Assembly (NCBI RefSeq): GCF_001613145.1
Contig: NZ_BDBU01000006.1
Span: forward strand, 62,001-126,000
Length of the DNA stretch: 64,000 bases
Origin: Nocardia jejuensis NBRC 103114
GTDB lineage: Bacteria > Actinomycetota > Actinomycetes > Mycobacteriales > Mycobacteriaceae
Direction: 5' to 3'
Position numbers and translations under genes: made by a program
Notes under the pieces: generated by a model
The model's input: the letters and a program-made list of their open reading frames with translations, nothing else
Told to the model about the DNA's origin: nothing
Database searches by the model: none
Shown here: piece by piece, positions 8,522 to 17,019 of the stretch
Layout: each line of letters begins with the position of its first letter
Numbering within the stretch: the stretch's first letter is position 1

Positions 8522-9535
8522 GTGCAACCGGACAACCCGCCCTCGCCGTCTGCCGTCACCCCTTCCATCCAGGCCTCGGAGCTCGATATCAGCGAACCGA
8601 CTCCGGTGCGCAACTACGTGACCGGCACGGTCGCGGCGACCGAACCTGGCAGCTCGAGCGGGACGGCAACCGCCGTGCACACACCCGCCGCCACCATGGC
8701 GCCCGTCGCCGAGCCGGCCGCCGCGGGGGCCGTGGATATCGCGGTGGTGCAGTTCGCACCCCACACCGATACCGTGGCCAATCTCACCGCGTTGCGTGAA
8801 GAAGTCAGGGCCGCCGCCGAGCTCGGCGCGAAGGTGGTGATCGCCCCCGAGTACTCCATGTTCGCGACAACCCGGCTGGACAAGCGAGTGGTGGAGATCG
8901 CCGAACCGCTCACCGGACCGTTCGTGAACGGAATACGCGGCATCGCCGCCGAATTCGGGGTGCACCTGGTGGCGGGCGTGGTCGAGGCGCCCGGCGGCGA
9001 CCTGCCGTCGGATCGCATCTACAACACGCTGGTGGCCGCCGCACCGAACGCGGGGTTCGCGGCGATCTATCGCAAGGCGCACCTGTACGACGCGTTCGGT
9101 TTCCTGGAATCGGACTTCGTGCTGCCGGGGCCGCTGCAGGAGCCGCAGACCTTCACCGTGGACGGTGTGGTGTTCGGCATGCAGACCTGCTTCGACCTGC
9201 GTTTTCCCGAGGGAATCCGGCGTGTCGCCGGTGCGGGCGCGCATGTGCTGGTGCTGCCCGCACAGTGGATTCCCGGGCCCGGCAAGGTCGATCAGTGGAC
9301 GACGCTGCTGCGGGCGCGGGCCATCGAGAACACCATGTACGTGGCGGCCGCGGACCATGCCGCACCGCGCGGCGCCGGGACCTCGATGATCATCGCGCCC
9401 ACCGGGGCGGTGCTGGCGGAGCTCGGCGATCAGCCCGGAATCGCCACCGCACGCGTGGACCTCGAGCACCTCGCGCAGGTGCGCACCACCAATCCCAGCC
9501 TCGCCCTGCGCCGCTACAGCGTGCGGGGCGAGTGA
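8522..9535 (+). CDS. Carbon-nitrogen hydrolase (nitrilase superfamily, Nit1/Nit2-like amidase)
   Basis: The conserved fold begins at VDIAVVQFAP (residue 71). The catalytic Glu-Lys-Cys triad is visible as E110 (IAPEYSMF), K185 (YRKAHLYD) and C223 (QTCFDLRFPE). These motifs fit the Nit-type branch that hydrolyses omega-amides such as deaminated glutathione or 2-oxoglutaramate. The chosen GTG 8522 gives 337 residues with a disordered 70-residue leader unusual for the family; ATG 8697 would give a standard 279-residue enzyme but has no SD. The TAGGCT box placed for leaderless initiation at 8522 favours the longer form. No operon partner is evident. Confidence 0.85.
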   Translation: MQPDNPPSPSAVTPSIQASELDISEPTPVRNYVTGTVAATEPGSSSGTATAVHTPAATMAPVAEPAAAGAVDIAVVQFAPHTDTVANLTALREEVRAAAELGAKVVIAPEYSMFATTRLDKRVVEIAEPLTGPFVNGIRGIAAEFGVHLVAGVVEAPGGDLPSDRIYNTLVAAAPNAGFAAIYRKAHLYDAFGFLESDFVLPGPLQEPQTFTVDGVVFGMQTCFDLRFPEGIRRVAGAGAHVLVLPAQWIPGPGKVDQWTTLLRARAIENTMYVAAADHAAPRGAGTSMIIAPTGAVLAELGDQPGIATARVDLEHLAQVRTTNPSLALRRYSVRGE

Positions 9536-9556
9536 GTCGCGGCCCGATCGGCGCGC

Positions 9557-9606
9557 CCTGAGCGCAGGCCGCGGCCACTAGCCTGAGCGCAGGCCGCGGC
9601 CACTAG
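9557..9606. repeat. Perfect tandem duplication of a 25-bp promoter segment
   Basis: Two identical head-to-tail copies (9557-9581 and 9582-9606). Each ends in CACTAG, so the junctions create TAGCCT and TAGACT, both -10-like. The second copy positions TAGACT (9604-9609) nine bases before the ATG of the phosphoribosyltransferase gene. Confidence 0.8.
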
Positions 9607-9618
9607 ACTGGACGGACC

Positions 9619-10269
9619 ATGATCTATCCGGATCGGGGGGCCGCCGGGCTTGCGCTGGCCGCGCGACTGCTGCGTCTGCGCACGTCCGATCCGCTGCTGC
9701 TGGGACTACCGCGCGGCGGCATTCCGGTCGCGCTGGCGGTGCGGGACACGATCGGCGGCGAGGTCGACATTCTGCTCGTGCGCAAACTCGGGGTGCCGTG
9801 GCAGCCGGAACTCGCCATGGGGGCGATCGGCGAGGACGGCGCGCGGGTGCTCAACCACGACGTCATGCGCACCACCGGTGTGACGCCGGAGCAATTCGCC
9901 GAGATCGAGCGCCGGGAACGGGTCGAGCTCGAACGCCGGCGGCACCTGCTGCGCGGGAAACCGCCGGTGCCGCTGCAGGATCGGACCGTGGTGATCGTCG
10001 ATGACGGGATGGCGACGGGGGCCACGGTCGCCGTCGCCTGCGAGGTCGCGTATCTGCACCGGCCGCGCCGCGTCATCGTCGCGGTGCCGGTCTCCTCGGT
10101 CGAAGCACTGCTGCGGATTCGCACCTGCGCCGATGAAGTGGTGTGCCCCTTGGTCCCCCGCTTCCTGGGCGGGGTCGGGGGCGTCTACCGCGACTTCCAT
10201 CAGCTGACGGACGACGAGGTGGTGCGGCTGCTGCACCCCGCCGAACCCGATGCGGCCGAACAGGATTGA
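9619..10269 (+). CDS. Phosphoribosyltransferase family protein
   Basis: A 216-residue type I PRTase-fold protein. It has the N-terminal LGLPRGGIPVA loop, the VRKLGVPWQPELAMGAIGEDG segment typical of the stand-alone actinobacterial PRTase family, and the PRPP-binding signature VVIVDDGMATGAT with its acidic pair. The family is widespread but its substrate is generally not established; relatives are sometimes fused to dienelactone hydrolases. No nucleotide-salvage neighbours are present, so a purine or pyrimidine role is not claimed. The ATG at 9619 has no clear SD and is preceded by the duplicated -10 element. It converges on the gamma-carbonic-anhydrase-like gene with 13 bases between stops. 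Confidence 0.85.
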   Translation: MIYPDRGAAGLALAARLLRLRTSDPLLLGLPRGGIPVALAVRDTIGGEVDILLVRKLGVPWQPELAMGAIGEDGARVLNHDVMRTTGVTPEQFAEIERRERVELERRRHLLRGKPPVPLQDRTVVIVDDGMATGATVAVACEVAYLHRPRRVIVAVPVSSVEALLRIRTCADEVVCPLVPRFLGGVGGVYRDFHQLTDDEVVRLLHPAEPDAAEQD

Positions 10270-10282
10270 GTCACGGTCCGAT

Positions 10283-10810
10283 TCAGTGGACTTCGGCGAT
10301 GCCCGTCCGGTGTCGCTGGGCGAGCTGGGCGTAGTAACTCGGATTGACCTTGACCCACATCTCGGCGGGGGTGCCGGTGATGGCGCGCTTGACCTGAGCC
10401 GGGGATCCGGCGGCCAGGACTCCGTCGGGGATCTCGGTGCCCGGGGTGACGAGCGAGTGGGCCGCGATCATGGTGCCGCTGCCGATCTTCGCCATGTCCA
10501 GCACGGTGCTGCCGTTGCCGACGATCGATTCCTCGCCGAGGGTCGCGCCGTGGAACACCACCGCGTGCGCGATGGTCGAACCGCGGCCGATCTCCACCGG
10601 AACATCCTCCGGCACATGGATCACCGCGTTGTCCTGCACGTTCGCATTCTCGCGAATGATGATCGGGGCGAGGTCGGCCCGCAGTACGGCGCCGTACCAG
10701 ATCGACGCACCCGCCTCGACCCGCACATCCCCGATCAGGGTCGCGGTGGGTGCGATGAACGCGGTCGGATCCACGGTCGGCCGCTTGCCTTCGAATTCGT
10801 AGAGTGGCAC
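10283..10810 (-). CDS. Gamma-carbonic anhydrase-like hexapeptide-repeat protein
   Basis: A 175-residue left-handed beta-helix protein of the YrdA/PaaY/CaiE-like group. The hexapeptide repeats run from TAFIAPTATLIGDV to IPDGVLAAGSPAQV. Metal-site residues of gamma-class enzymes are present: RAD (Arg/Asp), NVQDNAVIH, STIAHAVVFHG, giving three His ligands and the conserved Gln. It is therefore probably a zinc or iron trimer; whether it hydrates CO2 is not known for most members. The GTG start at 10810 is set by the conserved beginning of the family (VPLYEFEG) and by the box TACGGT placed seven bases upstream. Confidence 0.88.
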   Translation of the reverse strand: MPLYEFEGKRPTVDPTAFIAPTATLIGDVRVEAGASIWYGAVLRADLAPIIIRENANVQDNAVIHVPEDVPVEIGRGSTIAHAVVFHGATLGEESIVGNGSTVLDMAKIGSGTMIAAHSLVTPGTEIPDGVLAAGSPAQVKRAITGTPAEMWVKVNPSYYAQLAQRHRTGIAEVH

Positions 10811-10817
10811 GGGATAC

Positions 10818-10823
10818 ACCGTA
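10818..10823 (-). promoter_or_regulatory. Leaderless -10 box TACGGT
   Basis: On the minus strand TACGGT is separated from the GTG at 10810 by GTATCCC (7 bases). It lies in the 40-base gap after the hydrolase gene, implying the hexapeptide-protein gene has its own promoter. Confidence 0.45.
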
Positions 10824-10850
10824 AGCGCCCGCACCCCAGCACAGTTGGCG

Positions 10851-12740
10851 CTACCCGCCAACCTCGCCGAGGTCCAGCACCCACGCCGCGATATCGGCCG
10901 CGACCCGCCCCTGCACCGGCTCGTGCAACAGGTCGTGCCCCGCGTCCGCGTACTCCCGCAGCTCCACCGACACCCCCTGCGCCCATTTGCGGACCACGTC
11001 CACCGGGGCCCGCCGATCATCGAGCCCGTGCACCACCAGCACCGGAAAACCGGCGGGCAGCGACGGCCCCGACAGCCCGAGATCCCGCCGCCGCAGCGAC
11101 TGCCCCCGCCGATCCGCCCGAGCCACCCCGGCTCGACGCACCGGCAGCGCTTCCTCCCCGGTCACCGCGCCCCCACCGCGGCGGCTGCCGGGGCCGCCGC
11201 TCGGCGGGACCGTCTCGACACCACCGGGATTCGGCCGCGCACCGCGCGCACCGGGCTCGCCCGCACCGGACTCGCTCGCACCGCTCCCACCGGACTCACT
11301 CGCACCGCCCCCACCGGACTCACTCGCACCGCTCGGCGCGACGATGTCCAGCGACGTCGCGGCAATGCTCGGCACACCCGCGCCGGCGGGGCCTCCGACG
11401 CCCTGAGCACCCAGGTCCAGCGAGGTCGCGGCCAGGCTGTGCACGCCCGCACCGACATCCCCACCGACACCGAGCACACCCGAATCCGTCGCAGCGGCAG
11501 GGGAACTCGGGGCGGTCGCCGCGTGACGAGGCGCGGCTGCCTCGGGCTCGCTCGCGCCACTCGGGGCGACGATGTCCAGCGACGTCGCGGCGAGGCTCTG
11601 CACGCCCGCTCCTGCCGCGCCCTGCGCACCCGTGTCCAACGACGTCGCGGCGATACTCGGCACACCGGCGCCGACATCCGCGCCGACACCCAGTACCGGC
11701 GAATCCGACTGGGTATCAGGGGAACTCGGGGAGGCCGGGGAATCCGGGACGGGAGACTCGGCGGCATGACGAGGCTCGGGTGCGCCGGACTCGCTCGGAC
11801 CACTCGGGGCCACGATGTCCAGCGAGGTCGCGGCGAGGCTGGCGAGACCCGCGCCGATCTCACCGCCGGCGCCGTGGACGCCCATGTCCAGGGAGGTGGC
11901 GGCGATGCTGTGCACCCCCGCGCCGATGTCGCCGCTGACGCCCAGGATCGAGGCATCGGACGGAACGGCGGGTTTCGAGAGCTCTGCCGCGCGGTCCGGC
12001 GCTTCGGGGGCCGCGGCCGGCTCGCCGATGTCCAGGGAGGTCGCGGCGATGCCGGCGAGGCCCGGGCCGATCTCGCCGCCGGCACCCTGCGCGCCGATGT
12101 CCAGCGAGGTGGCGGCCATGGTCGGGAGGCCCGCGCCGGGCTCGGACGGAACCTGGGGCCGGGACGCCGCAGGTTGTTCGTTCGCCGCAGGTTGATCGTT
12201 CGCCGCCGGGGAACCGGCTCCGAAGGCCGGGTTGGTCGCCGCGGCGCTCGTGGGTTTGAGATTGCGGGGTTTGGGGCCAAGACCGCCCTGCACGCGGTCG
12301 GGGGTGTCGCCGCCGCGGGCCGATCTCGGCGGCAGACCCTCCAGGACTGCCTTGGGAGTGCCGCACAGGACCAGACCCGCGCAGGGTAGGTCGGGGTCCG
12401 CGTGCAGGACCGCGAGGGCGGTGGCGGCGCCCAGCGAGTGGCCCATCAGGACCACCGGCAGCGGGTCGGGCCGGTCTCGGATCGCGTCCAGGAAGGTTCG
12501 GGCGTCAGCGGCCAACTCGGGCAGGGTTCCGGGGCGTTCCGGATCACCCTCGCTCAGGCCGTGACCCGCGGTGTCCAGGGTCCACAGTTCGATCCCGGAG
12601 GGGGCGAGCGCCCGCGCGAAGCGGTGGTAGTGAGCGCTGTGCTGCCCGATACCGGGTAGCAGGGCCAGTGCGGCGACCGGATGCTCGACCGGCCAACGGC
12701 GATAGTGGAGACGGCCGCGAGCGCCATCGAGATTCGGCAT
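10851..12740 (-). CDS. Alpha/beta hydrolase (monoacylglycerol-lipase type) interrupted by a repeat domain
   Basis: The 629-residue product has a normal serine-hydrolase N-terminus (LLPGIGQHSAHYHRFA, TLDTAGHGLSEG, nucleophile elbow GHSLG with Ser102) and a normal C-terminal half-fold (LVVHGLDD with Asp574, DAGHDLLHE with His602). Together about 230 residues, these match a compact MGL-type lipase. Between them, at the place of the lid, lie about 400 residues of Ala/Gly/Pro/Ser-rich sequence. From about residue 200 to 475 this holds four copies of a 70-85 residue unit, each with two AATSLD motifs 20-23 residues apart. The frame is continuous and both halves are in register, so it reads as one protein. 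The start has no SD but GACAAT lies six bases upstream. Confidence 0.85.
   Translation of the reverse strand: MPNLDGARGRLHYRRWPVEHPVAALALLPGIGQHSAHYHRFARALAPSGIELWTLDTAGHGLSEGDPERPGTLPELAADARTFLDAIRDRPDPLPVVLMGHSLGAATALAVLHADPDLPCAGLVLCGTPKAVLEGLPPRSARGGDTPDRVQGGLGPKPRNLKPTSAAATNPAFGAGSPAANDQPAANEQPAASRPQVPSEPGAGLPTMAATSLDIGAQGAGGEIGPGLAGIAATSLDIGEPAAAPEAPDRAAELSKPAVPSDASILGVSGDIGAGVHSIAATSLDMGVHGAGGEIGAGLASLAATSLDIVAPSGPSESGAPEPRHAAESPVPDSPASPSSPDTQSDSPVLGVGADVGAGVPSIAATSLDTGAQGAAGAGVQSLAATSLDIVAPSGASEPEAAAPRHAATAPSSPAAATDSGVLGVGGDVGAGVHSLAATSLDLGAQGVGGPAGAGVPSIAATSLDIVAPSGASESGGGGASESGGSGASESGAGEPGARGARPNPGGVETVPPSGGPGSRRGGGAVTGEEALPVRRAGVARADRRGQSLRRRDLGLSGPSLPAGFPVLVVHGLDDRRAPVDVVRKWAQGVSVELREYADAGHDLLHEPVQGRVAADIAAWVLDLGEVGG
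11318..12140 (-). repeat. Coding superrepeats inside the hydrolase lid region
   Basis: Eight AATSLD motifs start at hydrolase residues 209, 232, 280, 303, 364, 384, 437 and 460. They pair up with 20-23 residue spacing, and the pairs recur every 71-84 residues. Each unit runs roughly LGVxGDVGAGVHSIAATSLD, then a Gly-rich stretch, a second IAATSLDIVAPSG and a variable Ser/Pro/Glu-rich spacer. Confidence 0.85.
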
Positions 12741-13207
12741 TCGGCGATTGTCGCAAACACTCGGCCGCAGCGGGAGTGCGGTCGCGCAACCCGGCTGTCT
12801 GCGCTGATGACAGCGGTGAGCGATCTTTCACATCGAGGGTCGCACGCGTTCTCGACGAGAATGAGCACACTCAGCCGGGCGAGGACCCACATTGTCCAGA
12901 CGGGTCGGTTTTTTACCCGGTCACGGAGCTGCCGACACGCCGGAATCGTCGGGTGGCTTTGGTGGCCCGGGTCACCTTCGCCGGCTTCGCCGCTCACGGT
13001 GTTCGCCGTGAGTCGCGTTGTCCCGCAATATCGCCCGCAGAATATGCGCTGACATGCGGCTGTACGAATACGAGAACGGGCGCTCGACGGGCGGACCTGG
13101 CGGCACATCACCCACCCCGGAGTCACTACGCTGTTGGCCGACTCGGCCATGAAATGACGCTCCGGCCGGGTGCGGGTGTCGGGCGGAGAGACACAGGAGG
13201 GCCGCGA
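12741..13207. other. Divergent intergenic region between hydrolase and nuclease/helicase-like gene
   Basis: 467 bases with no convincing gene: the frames crossing it show no SD or recognisable domain. GACAAT at 12747-12752 is a -10 candidate for the hydrolase; AGGAGG at about 13196-13201 is the SD of the downstream gene. A T6 run follows CGG near 12907-12915 with a short GGGT/ACCC flank, too small to call a terminator. Confidence 0.5.
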
Positions 13208-16200
13208 TTGATTCTGTTCGGTGATCGTGTCGTGTGCAGCACCCGAGACCTGGTTGCGGCGGCGCGTTGTGAGTTCGCGGTACTGCGCGCCCTCGACGCC
13301 GAACTGGGACTGGTCACGCCGATCGACGTCGCGTCGACCGGCGCGCTGAGCCCTGCCCGCGAGAGGACTGCACCCGCCCGCGCTATGGCGGCACAGGCCG
13401 GCCCGGCGACGACGCACGTCATGGGTTCGATGATCGAGCCCGGCGACCGCGCCTTCGAGCACCGGCTCGCGGATCTGCGCGACCGCTACGGCTCCGGCGT
13501 CGCGAGAGTGCGCGGACTCGTTTCCCGAGAACACGATTCGCACGACGAACCTCTCGCGGCATTGCGCGCGGCGCACGATCACACCCTCGCCGCGCTGCGC
13601 GCGAACGCCGACGCGGTGGCGGGCGCGGTCGTGTTCGACGGTGAGTTCGCGGCCCACTGCGACTTCCTGATCCGCGACAGCAGCCCCGAGGCGCACGACT
13701 ACCTGCCCGCCGCCGTGGCCACCCGCCGCACCACCGTCACGGCGCTGCTGACCCTGGTCGCATGCGCGGATGCGTTGCACCGCATCGGCTTCCGGCCCGC
13801 ACCACACGCCCGCATCTGGGTGGACGGCGTCGCGACCACGCATTCGCTCGCCGATATCGCCGTGGTCCACCGGGCCCGCCGCGCCCGTCTCGACCACATC
13901 CTGGAGGCCAAACTCGGCGAACTGCTGCCGGTGCAGTGGGACGATCGCCGGTTCCTGGCCTGCGGTCACTGTCCGTCCTGCACAGCGGAACTCGAGACCC
14001 ACCGCGATCTGCGTCTGGTGGCCGGCATGCGCGCCACCACCCGAGCCCAGCTGCGCGACGCCGGGATCGCCACCGTCGAGCGCCTGGCCGCCGCCGATGT
14101 CTCGGTCACCGGCATCCCGGCCCCCGCCTTCACCGTGCTGCGCCGCCAGGCCGAACTCCAGTTGCAGCGCGAAAGCACCGACCGCCCGGCCCACACCCTC
14201 GTGGACGCCCCGGCCCTGGCCGCCCTCCCCCAGCCTTCCCGCGGGGACCTTTTCGTCAGTGTCACAGCCGATCCCGGTGCGACCGCCACGCTCTTCCGGT
14301 CCGCCGACCCCACCCCGAATCTGACCGTCAGCGTCTGCTTCCTCGACTCCGAGCAGCGCACGGCGACGACCGGCCACGCGGATTCGGAGTCCGCGCACGC
14401 GGTGTCCGAACTGCTGGTCGGCGCGAGCGCGGCGAGCGGCTCGGGCGAGCACGCGCATTCACCCTGGATCGAATCCGCGGGCGGCACAGGGGTCATGGAG
14501 GATTTCGAACCATCCCCGGGGTCCGGCGCCGGTGCTCTCGCACTGGGCTTCGAGCCGGTCGCGGCGGCCTCGTATTCCTCGAAGGCCGTGCGCAGCTTCA
14601 TCATCCGAGCGACTCAGTACGACGACGCGGAAGCCCTGCTCGACTTCCTGGCCGAACGCCAGCGGCTCTGCCCCGATCTGCGCATCCACCACTACCGCGG
14701 GAATCTGCGCCCGGTGCTCAGCGCCCTGGGCGAACGGCAGTGCGACGACGAGGATCTGGTGGCGGAACTGCTTCCGGCACTGGTGGATCTGTATCCGGTG
14801 GTGCGTGCCGCCCTGATCGTCGGCGAGCGATCGTACGACCTGCACCGATTGCCGCCGAACCAGGGCGAGAGCGGTGGCGGTGCGGAAGCGATTCTGCGGC
14901 TGCGGGATTGGCTGCTGGATGTGGCGGCCGAGTACGGCGTGCGACCGGACCGGCGCTGGGCCTACGACTACGCCGAGACCGGCCCCGACGAGATCGAGGC
15001 GGCACTGCGGGAATTCGCCGACGCCGCCGGACAGGACCGTTCCCCGGCGCAGACCGCGGCGGCGTTCACCGCGGCCGCGCTCGGCTACCACCGGCGCGAA
15101 CGGCAGCCGAAACGCTGGGCGCACGACGACCGGCTCGATCATCCCGTCGAGGACTGGGCCGACACACCCGGTGTGCTGCTGGCGGATTGGGGCAGCGTCG
15201 ACACCCAGTGGCACAGCACCGGTCAGCGGCCGATGCGCCGCTACCTCACGCTCACCGGACGTCTGGGTACCGGCAACGCGCCGAAACCGGGCACCCGGGT
15301 CCTGACCCTCTACGACCGCCCCGCGCCGGGCATGAGCACGCTGCCGGGCCGCCGCTCCACCGCGCACGCGACGGTGCTCGGTTGTTCGCTCGACACCAAT
15401 TTCGAGGACGTCGTGCGGGTGGTGGAGCTACTACCGGAGGGGTGCGAGCCCTACGATCAGCTCCCCACCGCCATCGCCCCGTGCCCCCCGAGCCGCCAGG
15501 CGCATCTCGAGGAGGCGATCGAGGACATCGCCCACCAGCTGCTGGTGAGCCTGCCGGAGGTGCCCGAGACCGCGGTCTTCGATCTGCTGTGCCGCCGTCC
15601 CCCGCGCCTGCGGACCTGGGCGGCGCTACCGGAGGTGTTCGGCGATCACGCCGCCGCCGTCACCGCGGCCGTGCTCGATCTCGACAACTCCTATATGGCG
15701 GTGCAGGGCCCGCCCGGCACCGGCAAGACCGACACCACCGCACGCGTCGTGGAGAGGCTCGTGACGCGGTACAGGTGGCGGGTGGGAGTGGTCGCGCGTT
15801 CGCACGCGGTGGTCGAGCACGTCCTGGACGCGGTGGTGGAGGTCGGGGTGCTGCCCGAGCTCGTCGCCAAATCCGATGCGCAGTCGGTCGCCTCGGAATG
15901 GCTGCCCATCGAGGCCATCCGATATCCGCGTTTTCTCGACAATGCCGTCAACGGCTGCGTAGTCGGCGGTCTCCCAGCGGATTTCGCCGATGCGGAGCGG
16001 ATCGCGCCGAATTCGCTGGATCTGCTGGTGATCGCGGATGCCGGGAAGTTCCCGCTGGCCGAGGCGGTCGCAGTGGCGGTCTGCGCCCGGAACGTGCTGC
16101 TGGTGGGCGATCCCGCCCCGGCGACCGGAGAGGGCGCGCATCCCGAACCCATCGGCGACTCGGCGCTGGGCCGCATCGTCGGCCCGCACCGCACGCTGCC

Positions 16201-16816
16201 CGCCACGCACGGCTATTTCCTGGATCGCACCTGGCGCATGCACCCGCGCATGTCGGGCCCGGTATCGCGGCTGCGCTACGAGAACCGGCTGCGCTCGAAC
16301 GAAACGGTCACCCTGGCAAGGGAACTCGACGGCGTACGGCCGGGTGTGCACACCGTCGCGGTCGAACACCACGGCAACACCACCGAATCCGCCGAGGAGG
16401 CCCGCGAGATCGTCCGTCAGGTCCGCACCCTGCTCGGACTGCCGTGGCACACCGGCGCGGTCACCCGCCGTCTGCACCCGCACGACATCCTGGTCGTCGC
16501 CCCGTATCACGCGCAGGTGGCGCGGATCCGAACCCTGTTGTCCCGCGCCAGAATCGAAGACGTCCTGGTCGGCACCCCCGACCACTTCCGCGGCCGGGAG
16601 GCGGCGGTGGTCCTGGTCTCCATGACCACCTCGGCCCCGCAGGACGCCCCGCACGGCATCGGCGCCCTGCTCTCGAGGCACTGGCTCACCAGTGCCATCT
16701 CCCGAGCCATGTGGTCGGCGATCATCGTGCGCTCACCGCTGCTGACCGAATACCTTCCGGCCACGACGGCGGAACTCTCCGACCTCGCGGCGGCGCTGCA
16801 GCTCGACCGAGTCTGA
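13208..16816 (+). CDS. TM0106-family RecB-like nuclease/SF1 helicase relative with degenerate motifs
   Basis: The TTG start at 13208 follows AGGAGG at ideal spacing and gives 1202 residues, the usual family length. The N-terminal half matches TM0106-type RecB-like nucleases (FDGEFAAHCDFLIRD at 143-157, then CGHCPSC at 252-258, AHRDL-like THRDLRLVAGM). The C-terminal half is an SF1 helicase domain with an intact Walker A, GPPGTGKT, at 834-841 and RMHP. Key residues are altered: the nuclease E-V-x-D-T-K reads EAHDYL (Lys lost), helicase motif II DEAGQ reads ADAGK at 943-947, GDPQQ reads GDPAP, and KFQGQE reads HFRGRE. The protein may bind ATP but is probably not a normal nuclease-helicase. Length and frame are intact, arguing against recent decay. 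Confidence 0.8.
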   Translation: MILFGDRVVCSTRDLVAAARCEFAVLRALDAELGLVTPIDVASTGALSPARERTAPARAMAAQAGPATTHVMGSMIEPGDRAFEHRLADLRDRYGSGVARVRGLVSREHDSHDEPLAALRAAHDHTLAALRANADAVAGAVVFDGEFAAHCDFLIRDSSPEAHDYLPAAVATRRTTVTALLTLVACADALHRIGFRPAPHARIWVDGVATTHSLADIAVVHRARRARLDHILEAKLGELLPVQWDDRRFLACGHCPSCTAELETHRDLRLVAGMRATTRAQLRDAGIATVERLAAADVSVTGIPAPAFTVLRRQAELQLQRESTDRPAHTLVDAPALAALPQPSRGDLFVSVTADPGATATLFRSADPTPNLTVSVCFLDSEQRTATTGHADSESAHAVSELLVGASAASGSGEHAHSPWIESAGGTGVMEDFEPSPGSGAGALALGFEPVAAASYSSKAVRSFIIRATQYDDAEALLDFLAERQRLCPDLRIHHYRGNLRPVLSALGERQCDDEDLVAELLPALVDLYPVVRAALIVGERSYDLHRLPPNQGESGGGAEAILRLRDWLLDVAAEYGVRPDRRWAYDYAETGPDEIEAALREFADAAGQDRSPAQTAAAFTAAALGYHRRERQPKRWAHDDRLDHPVEDWADTPGVLLADWGSVDTQWHSTGQRPMRRYLTLTGRLGTGNAPKPGTRVLTLYDRPAPGMSTLPGRRSTAHATVLGCSLDTNFEDVVRVVELLPEGCEPYDQLPTAIAPCPPSRQAHLEEAIEDIAHQLLVSLPEVPETAVFDLLCRRPPRLRTWAALPEVFGDHAAAVTAAVLDLDNSYMAVQGPPGTGKTDTTARVVERLVTRYRWRVGVVARSHAVVEHVLDAVVEVGVLPELVAKSDAQSVASEWLPIEAIRYPRFLDNAVNGCVVGGLPADFADAERIAPNSLDLLVIADAGKFPLAEAVAVAVCARNVLLVGDPAPATGEGAHPEPIGDSALGRIVGPHRTLPATHGYFLDRTWRMHPRMSGPVSRLRYENRLRSNETVTLARELDGVRPGVHTVAVEHHGNTTESAEEAREIVRQVRTLLGLPWHTGAVTRRLHPHDILVVAPYHAQVARIRTLLSRARIEDVLVGTPDHFRGREAAVVLVSMTTSAPQDAPHGIGALLSRHWLTSAISRAMWSAIIVRSPLLTEYLPATTAELSDLAAALQLDRV

Positions 16817-16850
16817 ACGCGGAGATCACCGGCGATCCGGTAGACCCTGC

Positions 16851-16950
16851 CCGGCAACCGTTGGCACTACCCGGCAACCGTTGACACTCCCCGGCAACCG
16901 TTGACACTCCCCGGCAACCGTTGACACTCCCCGGCAACCGTTGACACTGT
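16851..16950. repeat. Five tandem copies of a 20-bp unit
   Basis: The unit CCGGCAACCGTTGACACTCC repeats head to tail at 16851, 16871, 16891, 16911 and 16931; the first and last differ at 2-3 positions and a decayed sixth follows. Each carries CAAC-C-GTTG, an odd-length palindrome, and TTGACA, a -35 consensus. The period is about two helical turns, so all copies face the same side of the DNA. It lies between convergent genes. Confidence 0.9.
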
Positions 16951-17019
16951 GCCGCAACCTTTCTCGGCGCGGGAACGGCACTACACGAAGCATGCGCTGG
17001 ACCCGGCCACCGGATCAGC

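Noticed and set aside
10845..12389. Plus-strand frames opposite the hydrolase repeats, also repetitive
   Set aside because: Any frame across repeated DNA looks repetitive; only the minus frame continues into both halves of a recognisable hydrolase.
12681..13052. Small gene in the hydrolase/nuclease intergenic region
   Set aside because: No SD, no domain, and composition like other random frames.
13762..16884. A 1040-codon frame overlapping the nuclease/helicase-like gene in another frame
   Set aside because: Arg/Pro/Gly-rich composition typical of a shifted frame; the overlapped gene has clear motifs and an SD.
16851..16950. Possible CRISPR array
   Set aside because: The 20-bp units are contiguous with no spacers, and no cas gene is present.
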